A stretch of 64,000 bases of DNA. Source: Pseudomonas sp. FP198 (GTDB lineage Bacteria > Pseudomonadota > Gammaproteobacteria > Pseudomonadales > Pseudomonadaceae). The notes beneath the pieces are model-generated. The model did not search any database and was not told the origin of the DNA. It worked only from the letters and a program-made list of their open reading frames with translations. Location: contig NZ_CP117452.1 of the NCBI RefSeq assembly GCF_030687895.1, positions 3,055,501 through 3,119,500 on the forward strand, read 5' to 3'. Each line of letters opens with the position of its first letter. Position 1 is the first letter of the stretch. This document shows positions 32,735-41,863 of the stretch, in pieces. A program made the position numbers and the translations under genes.

Positions 32735-32758
32735 TGTACAACATGCACCATTTGTACA
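32735..32758. promoter_or_regulatory. TGTACA-N12-TGTACA site, second copy
   Basis: Two perfect TGTACA words 12 bases apart, 37 bases before the small membrane protein start on the minus strand. On that strand the second word runs into TACAAT, a good -10 element. Same layout as the site at 27222, so the two units probably share one MerR-type regulator. The site also lies about 30 bases after the stop of the LacI-type gene on the same strand. Confidence 0.68.
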
Positions 32759-32788
32759 GCTTATGCATAAGAATTGTAGGACACTTCG

Positions 32789-33844
32789 CTAAACGCTTTC
32801 CTGCACATCAACCTGAAGCGGAACCACTCTCCTGGTCACTGGCCCTGTCGGCGCGGTCGTTGCGGCCTCGACCAAGGCGTCGACAGCCTGCTCGGCCAGC
32901 ACTACCACCGGGTGGGACAACACTGCCTGGACCAGGCCGGTTTTCAACGCTTCGCGCGTGAGCGGCGTGAGGTCATGACACACCACGACGGGCAGGCGCT
33001 GTTGTTGTACCTGGAAGCTGCGCAAAGCCCGCAGCACTCCGGCAATGCCGCCGCCCGCCACATAAAGTCCCGCCAGATCGGGCTCAGCCGTGAGCAGATC
33101 GAGGGTGTTGCCATAGGCGAATTCGTCGTCTTCCAGGGTCAGGCGCGAGGCTAGCAGTTCCCATTCGCTGGAATGCTCCACCAGGTAGCTGCGAAAGCTC
33201 AGCTCGCAGAGCTCCTGGCACTGGAAGCGCTGGCTGCTGAGCATGACCACCGCCGGCCCGGGCTGCCTGGCGAGGCGGCTGATGAACCAGCCCGCCGTAC
33301 GGCCCGTGAGGCGGTTATCGAGACCGGCATAACCGGTGCCGGCGGTACTCGACAGTTCCGACAGCAGCGCAACCACCGCAATGCCCGTCTCGCGCAGCTG
33401 GCCAACGGCCTCGCGTACCCGAGGATGATCGACTGCCACCACCCCCAGGCCATCCACCTGATCGCGCAGCGCCAGGATGCGTTGGGCCACGTTGACCGGG
33501 TCGAGATCGTCGAGATAACCGATGACCACGCGAATCCGCGCGCGGGTGCAAGTCGCGGCGGCGTTTGACAGCGCGTGAGCCAGCCCCTGGTAAAACGGCA
33601 CCCCGCTTTTTTGCAATAAAAACCCCAGACGCAACGTGGGGCGGTCATTGAGCACACGCTGCTCGATCACGCCCTTGGCATGGAAGCCCAGTCGTGCGGC
33701 AGCGATGGCGATGCGTTGGGCGGTATCGGCTCGCACATCGGCACGCAGGTTCAGCACCCGGTCGACGGTAGACAGGCTGACCCCGGCTTCGCGAGCGACA
33801 TCGGCCATGGTCGGACGCAATTTACGCCGTGGTTTTTCTGACAT
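32789..33844 (-). CDS. LacI-family transcription regulator
   Basis: 351 residues. The N-terminal helix-turn-helix and hinge are clear (TMADVAREAGVSLSTVDRVLNLRADVRADTAQRIAIAAARLGF), with Asp instead of the commoner Ser in STVDRV. The rest is a periplasmic-binding-protein-like effector domain (RLGFLLQKSGVPFYQGLAHAL...VVVCHDLTPLTREAL). AGAGG precedes the start. It is divergent from the sugar-enzyme genes, 127 bases apart, and most likely represses them until a sugar or polyol derivative binds. Confidence 0.88.
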   Translation of the reverse strand: MSEKPRRKLRPTMADVAREAGVSLSTVDRVLNLRADVRADTAQRIAIAAARLGFHAKGVIEQRVLNDRPTLRLGFLLQKSGVPFYQGLAHALSNAAATCTRARIRVVIGYLDDLDPVNVAQRILALRDQVDGLGVVAVDHPRVREAVGQLRETGIAVVALLSELSSTAGTGYAGLDNRLTGRTAGWFISRLARQPGPAVVMLSSQRFQCQELCELSFRSYLVEHSSEWELLASRLTLEDDEFAYGNTLDLLTAEPDLAGLYVAGGGIAGVLRALRSFQVQQQRLPVVVCHDLTPLTREALKTGLVQAVLSHPVVVLAEQAVDALVEAATTAPTGPVTRRVVPLQVDVQESV

Positions 33845-33971
33845 GTCTTGACACCTCTGTTCGGCATCATGAGGGGTTTTGACAGATTAAGCCACGCCCC
33901 CATGGCCGCTTTTCCGGCAACCCAATAGCATCAGGGCCAAGCCAATAAAAACAATATCGCCGGAGTGCTCC

Positions 33972-34895
33972 ATGCCGATCCACATCTGCACCGCGCCTTG
34001 CTGCTGGGGCGTCGACGACATCAACAACCCGTTCCTGCCGCCATGGCAGCGCGTGCTCGACGAGGCCGCCGAGGCCGGTTATCGCGGTATCGAGCTTGGG
34101 CCCTACGGATTTCTGCCGCTGGACGCCGGCATCCTCAAACCAGCCTTGTCCAAGACTGGGCTGCAAGTCGTCGCGGGAACGATTTTCGATGACCTGGTGA
34201 ACCCGGACAACCTGCCCGAACTGCTGCGTCAGACCCACGGCATCTGCGCGCTGCTCAAACAATTGCCGCCGATGAAGCAGCAAGCCGGCCAGCGCTTTGC
34301 CGGTCCCTACCTGGTGATCATCGATTGGGGCCACGAGGCGCGCGACTACGCCGCCGGCCACTCGGACCGCGCGCCCCGCCTGGACGATGCCCGCTGGAGC
34401 GCAATGATGACGCACATTCGCGCCATCGCCGAGATCGCCTGGCACACCTACGGCATCCGTGCCGTCATCCATCCTCACGCTGGCGGCCATATCGAATTTG
34501 CCGACGAACTGGCGCGCCTGGTGGATGACATTCCCCACGAAACCGCCGGGCTGTGCCTGGACACCGGTCATCTCTATTACGCAGGAATGGACCCGGTCGC
34601 CTCGCTGCGCACCTACGCCCAGCGCCTGGACTACCTGCACTTCAAGGATGTCGACCCGACGGTTTTCGATCAGGTGCTGAACGAACACATCCGCTTCTTC
34701 GACGCCTGCGCCCGAGGCGTGATGTGCCCCATCGGGCGTGGCGTCATCGATTACCCGGCGTTGCACGGCCTGGTGCAAGAGCTGGGTTACCACGGCTGCA
34801 TCACCGTCGAACAGGAACGCGACCCGCGTGACGCCGCGGCCAGCCTGGATGACGTGGCGACCAGTCGCGCCTACCTCGCCAACATCGGTTTCTGA
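33972..34895 (+). CDS. TIM-barrel sugar isomerase/epimerase (IolE/xylose-isomerase-like)
   Basis: 307 residues of the xylose isomerase-like TIM barrel family. It has the strand starts and metal-ligand candidates usual for the group: YRGIELGPYG, AVIHPHAGGHIE, GLCLDTGHLYYAG, DYLHFKDVDP and the late Glu in GCITVEQERDP. Such proteins act as sugar epimerases, as inosose dehydratase (IolE), or on 3-keto sugars. GGAG precedes the ATG. The next gene, a Gfo/Idh/MocA dehydrogenase, begins 18 bases on. Confidence 0.85.
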   Translation: MPIHICTAPCCWGVDDINNPFLPPWQRVLDEAAEAGYRGIELGPYGFLPLDAGILKPALSKTGLQVVAGTIFDDLVNPDNLPELLRQTHGICALLKQLPPMKQQAGQRFAGPYLVIIDWGHEARDYAAGHSDRAPRLDDARWSAMMTHIRAIAEIAWHTYGIRAVIHPHAGGHIEFADELARLVDDIPHETAGLCLDTGHLYYAGMDPVASLRTYAQRLDYLHFKDVDPTVFDQVLNEHIRFFDACARGVMCPIGRGVIDYPALHGLVQELGYHGCITVEQERDPRDAAASLDDVATSRAYLANIGF

Positions 34896-34913
34896 CCCAC
34901 AAGGACTTCTCTC

Positions 34914-36083
34914 ATGATCAACGGCAGCAATACCCTTGCACGGCCTATCCGCTGGGCCATGGTCGGCGGCGGCGAGCACAGCCAGATCGGCTACATCCAC
35001 CGCTCGGCCGCCCTGCGCGACCGGCATTTCGAGCTGGTTGCCGCCGCGCTGGACCTCGACCCCGACCGGGGCCGGGCCTTTGGCGAACAGTTGGGCATCG
35101 ACCCAGCGCGCTGCTACGCCGACTACCTGAGCCTGTTCGAACTTGAGGCGCAACGGCCCGATGGCATCCAGGCGGTTTCGATCGCCACACCCAACGGCAC
35201 TCATTACGCCATCACCCGCGCCGCGCTTGAAGCCGGGTTGCATGTGGTCTGCGAGAAACCGCTGTGCTTTACCCTGGAAGAGGCCGAAGCGTTGCGAACC
35301 CTGGCGCGATCCAGAGGACGCATCGTCGGCCTCACGTATGGCTACGCCGGGCACCAGTTGATCGAACAGGCCCGGGCGCTGATCGCCGCACAGGAGCTGG
35401 GTGAGATTCGCCTGGTGCACATGCAGTTCGCCCACGGTTTTCACAGCGCACCGGTGGAGGCGCAGGACCCGGCGACCCAGTGGCGCGTCGACCCGCGCCA
35501 GGCCGGGCCCAGCTATGTGCTGGGGGATGTCGGCACTCATCCGCTGTACCTGGCGAAAGTGATGCTGCCCGAGCTCAGGATCAAGCGCCTGATGTGCAGC
35601 CGGCAAAGCTTCGTCGCCAGCCGCGCGCCGCTGGAAGACAACGCCTACACCTTGATGGAATACGAAGGCGGCGCCATGGGCATGGTCTGGTCGAGTGCGG
35701 TCAATGCCGGTTCCATGCACGGCCAGAAAATTCGCGTGATCGGCTCGCGGGCAAGCCTGGAATGGTGGGATGAGCGCCCCAACCAGCTCAGCTTCGAGGT
35801 CCAGGGCCAACCCGTGCAAACCCTGGAGCGCGGCATGAGCTACCTGCACCCGGACGCCCTGTTGGATGACCGTATCGGCGGCGGCCATCCCGAAGGGTTG
35901 TTCGAGGCCTGGTCCAACCTGTATCGGCGGTTCGCCCTGGCCATGGACGCCGCCGACCTTGGCGACGCCGAGGCGCTTGCCGCCCTACGCTACCCCGACA
36001 TCGACGCCGGCGTCGACGGCGTGCGCTGGGTCGAACGTTGCGTGGAATCAGCCAACCAGGATTCAGCCTGGGTTGCCTATTAA
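34914..36083 (+). CDS. Gfo/Idh/MocA-family oxidoreductase
   Basis: 389 residues. N-terminal NAD(P) fold (RWAMVGGGEHSQIGYIHRSAAL), then AVSIATPNGTHYAITRAALEAGLHVVCEKPLCFTLEEAEAL, where the Lys of CEKP is the catalytic and cofactor contact, and the C-terminal half with GDVGTHPLYLAKVM that carries the substrate His. Oxidises a hydroxyl of a sugar or inositol derivative, often at C3, to a keto group. Paired with two TIM-barrel enzymes it suggests an oxidation, elimination or epimerisation and reduction route for an unusual sugar. AAGGA ahead of the start. Confidence 0.88.
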   Translation: MINGSNTLARPIRWAMVGGGEHSQIGYIHRSAALRDRHFELVAAALDLDPDRGRAFGEQLGIDPARCYADYLSLFELEAQRPDGIQAVSIATPNGTHYAITRAALEAGLHVVCEKPLCFTLEEAEALRTLARSRGRIVGLTYGYAGHQLIEQARALIAAQELGEIRLVHMQFAHGFHSAPVEAQDPATQWRVDPRQAGPSYVLGDVGTHPLYLAKVMLPELRIKRLMCSRQSFVASRAPLEDNAYTLMEYEGGAMGMVWSSAVNAGSMHGQKIRVIGSRASLEWWDERPNQLSFEVQGQPVQTLERGMSYLHPDALLDDRIGGGHPEGLFEAWSNLYRRFALAMDAADLGDAEALAALRYPDIDAGVDGVRWVERCVESANQDSAWVAY

Positions 36084-36114
36084 TCCCTTGTTTGAGCTTG
36101 AGAATAGTTAACAC

Positions 36115-36240
36115 CTGTGGCGAGGGGATTTATCCCCGCTGGACTGCGAAGCAGTCCCAAATGATCTGCTGCTGCGAGATATAACCACGGTATGTCGGGG
36201 CCGCTTCGCGCCCCAGCGGGGATAAATCCCCTCGCCACAG
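36115..36240. repeat. Palindromic repeat pair, GATTTATCCCC type
   Basis: Inverted ends GTGGCGAGGGGATTTATCCC and its complement, between two genes read in the same direction. The downstream gene starts 49 bases after it, so the element sits inside what may be one operon or sets the level of the last gene. Confidence 0.92.
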
Positions 36241-36288
36241 CAAGCTCCCTCGTCACCGGCAATCAGCGTTACCTCATGGAGAACAACA

Positions 36289-37191
36289 ATGAAAATCGCC
36301 CTCGATCCCTACATGCACCGTCACCTGAGCCTGCCGGAGCTGTGTCGCAAGACCGCCGAGCTCGGCTTCGAATACCTTGAACTGTCGCCCCGGGAAGACT
36401 TCCTGCCGTGGTGGGTCCGCCCACGCGCCCACAAGGAGCGCATCGCCGAATTCAAGAAAGCCTTGCGCGAGCATGATCTGCAACTGGCTTCGCTGCTGCC
36501 GATGTACCGCTGGGCCAGCCCCCACGAGGATGAGCGCCGGGCCGCAGTGAACTACTGGAAGGAAGCGATCCAGGTCGCCGTGGAGATGGGGTGCACGACG
36601 ATGAACTCGGAGTTCGGGCGCGGACCGTCGCCGGATCGCGGGCACAAGGTCAGTTGTTGCGGCGGCGTACACAGCCATGAGTCCAGCGAAGCGGCCTGGT
36701 GGCGCTCCATGGAAGAATTGGTGCCGATCCTGGAATCGGAGGGGATCACATTGAACGTCGAGCCTCATCCGGAAGACTGGTGCGAGACGCTGCAACCGGC
36801 CCTGGACATGCTCAAGACCCTCGGCTCGGACAACGTCAAGTTCCTCTATTGCACGCCACACACGTTCTATTTCGGCGACGACATGAAAGCCATGATCGCC
36901 GAAGCCGGATCGATGATCGCCCACGTCCACATCGCTGATACCTACAACCACAAGGCTTCGTCGGGGCTGCGCTACATCGTCAACCCGCCCGGGGCGAAAG
37001 TGACCGTGCACCAGCACATGGACATGCACCAGGGCGAGATCGACTGGGACCTGTTCTTCGGCGAGTTGGCCAAGACCGGCTTCGACGGCATCGTCACAGC
37101 GTGCGTGTTCGGCTGGGAAGAGCGCGCGGATGAATCGGGGCGGTTCATGCGCCAGGAAATCCAGGCGTACGTGGACAAATACTTCAAGTAG
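36289..37191 (+). CDS. TIM-barrel sugar isomerase/epimerase, second copy
   Basis: 300 residues of the same xylose isomerase-like family as the gene at 33972 but clearly different. Visible: LGFEYLELSPREDFLPWW, TTMNSEFGRGPSP, GITLNVEPHPEDWCETL, VKFLYCTPHTFYFGDD and MIAHVHIADTYNHKA, with Glu/Asp/His ligands for a divalent metal. GGAG before the start. It follows the repeat pair downstream of the dehydrogenase. Having two unlike isomerases around one dehydrogenase points to a pathway of at least three steps; no kinase, aldolase or transporter gene is adjacent. Confidence 0.85.
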   Translation: MKIALDPYMHRHLSLPELCRKTAELGFEYLELSPREDFLPWWVRPRAHKERIAEFKKALREHDLQLASLLPMYRWASPHEDERRAAVNYWKEAIQVAVEMGCTTMNSEFGRGPSPDRGHKVSCCGGVHSHESSEAAWWRSMEELVPILESEGITLNVEPHPEDWCETLQPALDMLKTLGSDNVKFLYCTPHTFYFGDDMKAMIAEAGSMIAHVHIADTYNHKASSGLRYIVNPPGAKVTVHQHMDMHQGEIDWDLFFGELAKTGFDGIVTACVFGWEERADESGRFMRQEIQAYVDKYFK

Positions 37192-37201
37192 TCCGTGCCA
37201 A

Positions 37202-37660
37202 TCAGGCGAGCAACGGCACGATACGCGGCTCGATCGCCTGTTCGCTTACCTCCAGCAACGCCAGCGTCACCGGCAGCTTGAACCGCCGCCGGCCGGCGCT
37301 GCCAGGATTTAGATAAAGCCGATCACCGCGCCATTCGACCAAGGGTTTGTGCGAATGGCCGGTGATCACCAGCCTCACATCGGCATCGAGCAGCGCCGGC
37401 ACATCGGCGATGTCATGGACCAACAGCACCTGCCACCCGCCGATTTCGAATTGCAGGCTGTCGGCGATATTCCCTGCCCAATCGGCGCCAAGGTCGTTGT
37501 TGCCCCGCACTACGTGCAGCTCGCCAATGGCGGCCAGCGTCTCGAGGATCTCCGGGCTGCCGATATCACCGGCATGAATAATCCGCTCGCAGCCTTGCAG
37601 CGCGGCGATTGCTTCGGGGCGCAGCAGGCCATGGGTATCTGAAATCACGCCCACTTTCAT
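37202..37660 (-). CDS. YfcE/MJ0936-type metallophosphoesterase
   Basis: 152 residues with all five metal motifs of the family: SDTHG (Asp8, His10), HAGDIG, RGNNDLGAD, the His of LLVHDIAD and TGHSHKP. Hydrolyses phosphodiesters such as cyclic nucleotides in vitro; the cellular substrate is unknown. The start has a strong GGAGG/AAGG leader. Convergent with the sugar gene, ending 10 bases from it. Confidence 0.88.
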   Translation of the reverse strand: MKVGVISDTHGLLRPEAIAALQGCERIIHAGDIGSPEILETLAAIGELHVVRGNNDLGADWAGNIADSLQFEIGGWQVLLVHDIADVPALLDADVRLVITGHSHKPLVEWRGDRLYLNPGSAGRRRFKLPVTLALLEVSEQAIEPRIVPLLA

Positions 37661-37788
37661 GAAACCTTCCTCCCCTACGGTGTGTCGTCAGCTGTAGCTG
37701 CCTCGTCGCAGTTAGCTAACCTGCTGAAATCGAATAGGATAGGCTGCGCGCTGAAGCGCCAAGCCCTGTCGTGTAGAAGGATATATCA

Positions 37789-39357
37789 ATGCTCGGACGC
37801 AAACGGCCGGAGCCCAGGTTTGAAAGCCCCGATCAGGCCTTTTCCCCACAGGCTGTGCGGGCCGGGGCTGCATTCAGGCTGACCGTGAGTTTCATGCTCG
37901 TGGTGATCGTGGCTTTCCTGGCGGTCGAAGGCTGGCGCACTTGGCGAGACTATCGGGCGGCTTTTGCGTCTGCCCGCGATTCGGTGACGAACCTGGCGCG
38001 GGCGACGGCCCAACACGCCGAGGACACCATCCGACAAGTGGACGTGGTCACCGCCGCCCTCGCCGAACGCGTGGAAGGCGACGGCCTGCAGAACATGGAC
38101 ATCCCGCGCATTCATCGGCTGCTGGTGCAGCAGGCCGCGATCATGCCGCAGTTGCACGGACTGTTCATCTACGGCCCGGACGGCCAATGGCTGGTGACGG
38201 ACAAGGAAGTGATTCCGGAGATGGCGAACAACGCCGACCGCGACTACTTCCAGTACCACCGTACCCACGAGGATCGAGGCGTACGGATTGGCGATGTGGT
38301 CAAGAGCCGCTCCACCAACGACCTGATCATCCCCATCTCCCGCCGCTTGAACAACCCCGATGGCTCGTTCGCCGGGGTGATGCTCGGGACGGTCAAGGTC
38401 AGTTATTTCGTCGACTACTACGGCGACTTCAAGATCGACGGCAAAGGCGCCCTGGTCCTGGCCAAGCGCAGCGGGACGATCCTGGTCCGCCGGCCCTTTG
38501 TCGCGGCGGTGATCGGCAAGAGCCTGGTCAACAGCGTGATCTTCCGGGAGCATCTGCCGACTTCCAACCAGGGCGTCGCCGAAGCCAAGGCCGTCGTCGA
38601 CGACACCGAGCGTCTGTATGGCTACCGGGCCCTGACCACCTACCCGCTGGTGGTGGAAGCCGGCCTGTCGCGGGAATCGATCATTGCCCCGTGGCGTCGT
38701 GACCTGCTCAAGACCGGCCTGGTACTGGTGTTCCTCATCGCGATTCTGGTGGGGTTCGGGCTCATCGTCCTGAGCCAGTTGCGCTACCGCATGACCATGG
38801 AAACGCAGATTCGCAGCGCCCACCAGGCCATGCGTGACATGGCGTTGACCGACAGCCTGACCGGGCTGGGCAATCGCCGGCGGCTGGACATTGCCCTGGC
38901 CGACGAGCTGCGCCTGGCCAAGCGCCAAGGCTCGTCCCTGGCGCTGATCATGCTCGACGTCGATTACTTCAAACGCTACAACGACAAATACGGCCATGCC
39001 GCTGGCGACGATTGCCTGCGGGCAATTGCCGGCGCGATCGGGCAGACCATCAAGCGACCGGGAGACCTGGCCGTCCGCTACGGCGGTGAAGAGTTCACCG
39101 TGCTGCTACCGAACACGGACAGCGCAGGTGCGGCCAAAGTGGCGCAGCAGATCCTCGAATCCGTCAGGGCCTTGAACATTGAACACGGCGACCACCCGCT
39201 CGGGATCGTGACGATCAGTGCCGGCATCACCACCTGCCAACCGAGCAGCGAGGACGTCAGCCCTGCGATGCTGATCAAGGCCGCCGACGCCTTCCTGTAC
39301 CTGGCGAAGAACACCGGGCGAAACCGCTGGTGCAGCGCCGGAGCCTCCCAGGCCTGA
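37789..39357 (+). CDS. Membrane diguanylate cyclase with extracellular Cache/PDC sensor
   Basis: 522 residues. Membrane segments at about 31-48 and 308-330 enclose a 260-residue periplasmic sensor of the double Cache type (RDSVTNLARATAQHAEDTIRQVDVVTAALAER, then FIYGPDGQWLVTDKE, NNADRDYFQYHRTHEDRGVRIG). The C-terminal GGDEF domain has the active site GGEEF at 432-436 and the inhibitory RxxD site at 423-426, so it should make c-di-GMP under product control. AAGGA precedes the ATG. It stands alone between divergent and same-strand genes; c-di-GMP is relevant to exopolysaccharide but no direct link to the alginate gene is shown. Confidence 0.9.
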   Translation: MLGRKRPEPRFESPDQAFSPQAVRAGAAFRLTVSFMLVVIVAFLAVEGWRTWRDYRAAFASARDSVTNLARATAQHAEDTIRQVDVVTAALAERVEGDGLQNMDIPRIHRLLVQQAAIMPQLHGLFIYGPDGQWLVTDKEVIPEMANNADRDYFQYHRTHEDRGVRIGDVVKSRSTNDLIIPISRRLNNPDGSFAGVMLGTVKVSYFVDYYGDFKIDGKGALVLAKRSGTILVRRPFVAAVIGKSLVNSVIFREHLPTSNQGVAEAKAVVDDTERLYGYRALTTYPLVVEAGLSRESIIAPWRRDLLKTGLVLVFLIAILVGFGLIVLSQLRYRMTMETQIRSAHQAMRDMALTDSLTGLGNRRRLDIALADELRLAKRQGSSLALIMLDVDYFKRYNDKYGHAAGDDCLRAIAGAIGQTIKRPGDLAVRYGGEEFTVLLPNTDSAGAAKVAQQILESVRALNIEHGDHPLGIVTISAGITTCQPSSEDVSPAMLIKAADAFLYLAKNTGRNRWCSAGASQA

Positions 39358-39462
39358 CCGCATATCGGTTGATTTCAGCCAACACTGGCCTGCACAGGTG
39401 CCGATCCGGCGCCTGACGGCTACAATGCGCGCTTCGACCGTGACCAGCCTGACTAAAAAAAC

Positions 39463-41466
39463 ATGTCCTTGCCTAAACATCATCTGGAATTGCTCAGCCC
39501 CGCCCGCGACGTGACCATCGCCCGCGAGGCCATTCTGCATGGCGCCGATGCCGTGTACATCGGTGGCCCGAGTTTCGGCGCGCGTCACAACGCCTGCAAC
39601 GAGGTGAGCGATATCGCCGGGCTGGTGGAATTCGCCCATCGCTACCACGCCCGGGTGTTCACCACGATCAACACGATCCTGCACGACAACGAGCTGGAGC
39701 CGGCCCGCCAGTTGATCCATCAGCTCTACGACGCCGGCGTCGATGCGCTGATCGTCCAGGACCTGGGCGTCATGGAGCTGGACATCCCGCCGATCGAGCT
39801 GCACGCCAGCACCCAGACCGACATCCGCACCCTGGCCCGGGCAAAGTTTCTCGACCAGGCCGGTTTCTCGCAGCTGGTATTGGCCCGAGAGCTGAACCTT
39901 CAGGAGATCCGCGCCATTGCCGACGAGACCGATGCGGCCATCGAGTTCTTCATTCACGGCGCGCTGTGCGTGGCGTTTTCCGGCCAGTGCAACATTTCCC
40001 ATGCCCAGAACGGGCGCAGCGCCAACCGTGGCGATTGCTCCCAGGCCTGCCGCCTGCCCTACACCCTCAAGGATGACCAGGGCCGGGTTGTCGCCTATGA
40101 AAAACACCTGCTGTCGATGAAGGACAACAACCAGAGCGCGAACATCCGCGCCCTGGTCGAAGCGGGCGTGCGCTCGTTCAAGATCGAAGGTCGCTACAAG
40201 GACATGGGCTATGTGAAGAACATCACCGCCTACTATCGCCAGCGCCTCGACGATGTCCTCGAAGACCGCCCGGACCTGGCCCGCGCCTCCAGCGGCCGCA
40301 CCGCGCACTTCTTCGTGCCGGACCCGGACAAGACCTTCCACCGTGGCAGCACCGATTATTTCGTCAGCGAGCGCAAGATCGACATCGGCGCCTTCGACTC
40401 CCCGACGTTCACCGGCGTGCCGGTGGGCGTGGTGGAAAAAGTCGGCAAGCGCGACCTGCAAGTGGTGACCTTTGATCCGCTGTCCAACGGTGACGGCCTC
40501 AACGTGCTGGTCAAGCGCGAAGTGGTCGGCTTCCGGGCCAACATTGCCGAGCCCAAGGGCGAGTTCCTCGACGAGGACGGCAAGCAGCGCTACCGCTACC
40601 GCGTCGAACCCAACGAAATGCCGGCCGGCCTGTACCAGTTGCGCCCCAACCATGCGCTGAGCCGCAACCTCGATCACAACTGGCAGCAAGCACTGCTCAA
40701 GACCTCCGCCGAGCGCCGCGTGGGCCTGGCCTGGGTCGCTCGCTTGCGCGAAGATCGCCTGGAGTTGACCGCCACCAGCGAAGAAGGCATCAGCGCCAGC
40801 GTCGCCCTGGACGGTCCCTTCGGCCTGGCGAACAAGCCGGAGCAGGCACTGGAGCAGTTGCAAGACCTGCTCGGCCAGTTGGGCACCACCGAATACCACG
40901 CCACATCGATCAGACTGGATGCGCCCCAGGCTTATTTCATTCCCAACTCCCAGCTCAAGGCCCTGCGTCGCGAAGTCATCGAAGCTTTGACCGCAGCGCG
41001 TGTCGCGGCGCACCCACGGGGCGGACGCAAGGCCGAGACCACGCCGCCACCGGTCTATCCGGAGTCGCATTTGTCATTCCTGGCCAACGTCTACAACCAG
41101 AAGGCCCGGGACTTCTACCACCGCCACGGGGTCAAGCTGATCGACGCGGCGTTCGAAGCCCATGAGGAAACCGGCGAAGTCCCGGTGATGATCACCAAGC
41201 ACTGCCTGCGGTTTTCCTTCAACCTTTGCCCCAAGCAGGCCAAGGGCGTCACCGGCGTACGCACCAAGGTTGCGCCGATGCAGTTGATCCATGGTGATGA
41301 AGTGCTGACGCTGAAGTTCGACTGCAAACCCTGCGAGATGCATGTGGTGGGCAAGATCAAGGGGCACATCCTTGACCTGCCGTTGCCCGGCAGCACGGCG
41401 CAGCCGGTGGTCGGTCATATCAGTCCGGAGGACTTGCTCAAGACGATTGTGCGTGGAGCGCATTGA
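39463..41466 (+). CDS. rlhA: U32-family protein, RlhA/YdcP-like (23S rRNA hydroxylation)
   Basis: 667 residues. The U32 signature is ExFxHGALC, seen as EFFIHGALC (161-169), followed by the cysteines Cys176, Cys192 and Cys196 (SGQCNIS, DCSQACRLPY) that hold an iron-sulfur cluster in this family. Length matches E. coli RlhA/YdcP (about 650) rather than TrhP/YegQ (about 450), because it has the extra C-terminal barrel-like part. RlhA hydroxylates C2501 of 23S rRNA and uses prephenate. No good ribosome site is visible before ATG 39463 (an A-rich run instead). Confidence 0.82.
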   Translation: MSLPKHHLELLSPARDVTIAREAILHGADAVYIGGPSFGARHNACNEVSDIAGLVEFAHRYHARVFTTINTILHDNELEPARQLIHQLYDAGVDALIVQDLGVMELDIPPIELHASTQTDIRTLARAKFLDQAGFSQLVLARELNLQEIRAIADETDAAIEFFIHGALCVAFSGQCNISHAQNGRSANRGDCSQACRLPYTLKDDQGRVVAYEKHLLSMKDNNQSANIRALVEAGVRSFKIEGRYKDMGYVKNITAYYRQRLDDVLEDRPDLARASSGRTAHFFVPDPDKTFHRGSTDYFVSERKIDIGAFDSPTFTGVPVGVVEKVGKRDLQVVTFDPLSNGDGLNVLVKREVVGFRANIAEPKGEFLDEDGKQRYRYRVEPNEMPAGLYQLRPNHALSRNLDHNWQQALLKTSAERRVGLAWVARLREDRLELTATSEEGISASVALDGPFGLANKPEQALEQLQDLLGQLGTTEYHATSIRLDAPQAYFIPNSQLKALRREVIEALTAARVAAHPRGGRKAETTPPPVYPESHLSFLANVYNQKARDFYHRHGVKLIDAAFEAHEETGEVPVMITKHCLRFSFNLCPKQAKGVTGVRTKVAPMQLIHGDEVLTLKFDCKPCEMHVVGKIKGHILDLPLPGSTAQPVVGHISPEDLLKTIVRGAH

Positions 41467-41495
41467 GTCAAATGGATCTCGATTGACTGTGCTGT

Positions 41496-41523
41496 CCTCT
41501 TCGCGAGCAGGCTCGCTCCCACA
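41496..41523. repeat. Single reverse REP half
   Basis: CGCGAGCAGGCTCGCTCCCA without its partner, just after the U32 gene. A lone half next to a complete pair of the other family. Confidence 0.85.
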
Positions 41524-41544
41524 AGTAGCGCTGTTCACAAACCC

Positions 41545-41677
41545 GTGGCGAGGGAGCTTGCTCCCGCTGGGCCGCGAAGCGGCCCCAAACCTGCCAAATG
41601 CGGAGCATCAGACACACCGCACCCGCCGGCTTTACGACTGCTTCGCAGCCGAGCGGGAGCAAGCTCCCTCGCCACAG
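41545..41677. repeat. Palindromic repeat pair, GAGCTTGCTCCC type
   Basis: Inverted ends GTGGCGAGGGAGCTTGCTCC and complement, with GGGCCGCGAAGCGGCC inner arm on the left and GGCTGCGAAGC-like on the right. With the lone REP half it fills most of the 397-base gap before the dipeptidase; the rest (41678-41851) shows no gene. Confidence 0.92.
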
Positions 41678-41863
41678 GTTCATCATTTTTTCTTAAGTGA
41701 ACAGCTTTGCGCTCCCACAGGGGATTTTCATTTCTGCGCCGTTTTCGCTTTGCCGGGCGACAGATCCCGTTCAAAGGGCTCCCCTATCGCGCATTCATGA
41801 TGCTAGGTTGTAAGTGATTGTTTCATACCGTCACTTTTTCCCTGCAAAGGAATGCCTCCCACC

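Noticed and set aside
32515..32751. 78-codon minus-strand frame upstream of DUF6482
   Set aside because: Overlaps the better-supported 50-residue frame, spans the regulatory palindrome and lacks a ribosome site.
39106..41070. Very long minus-strand frame (about 650 codons) opposite the diguanylate cyclase and U32 genes
   Set aside because: Shadow of two well-supported genes in GC-rich DNA; His/Gly/Asp-rich text with no motif.
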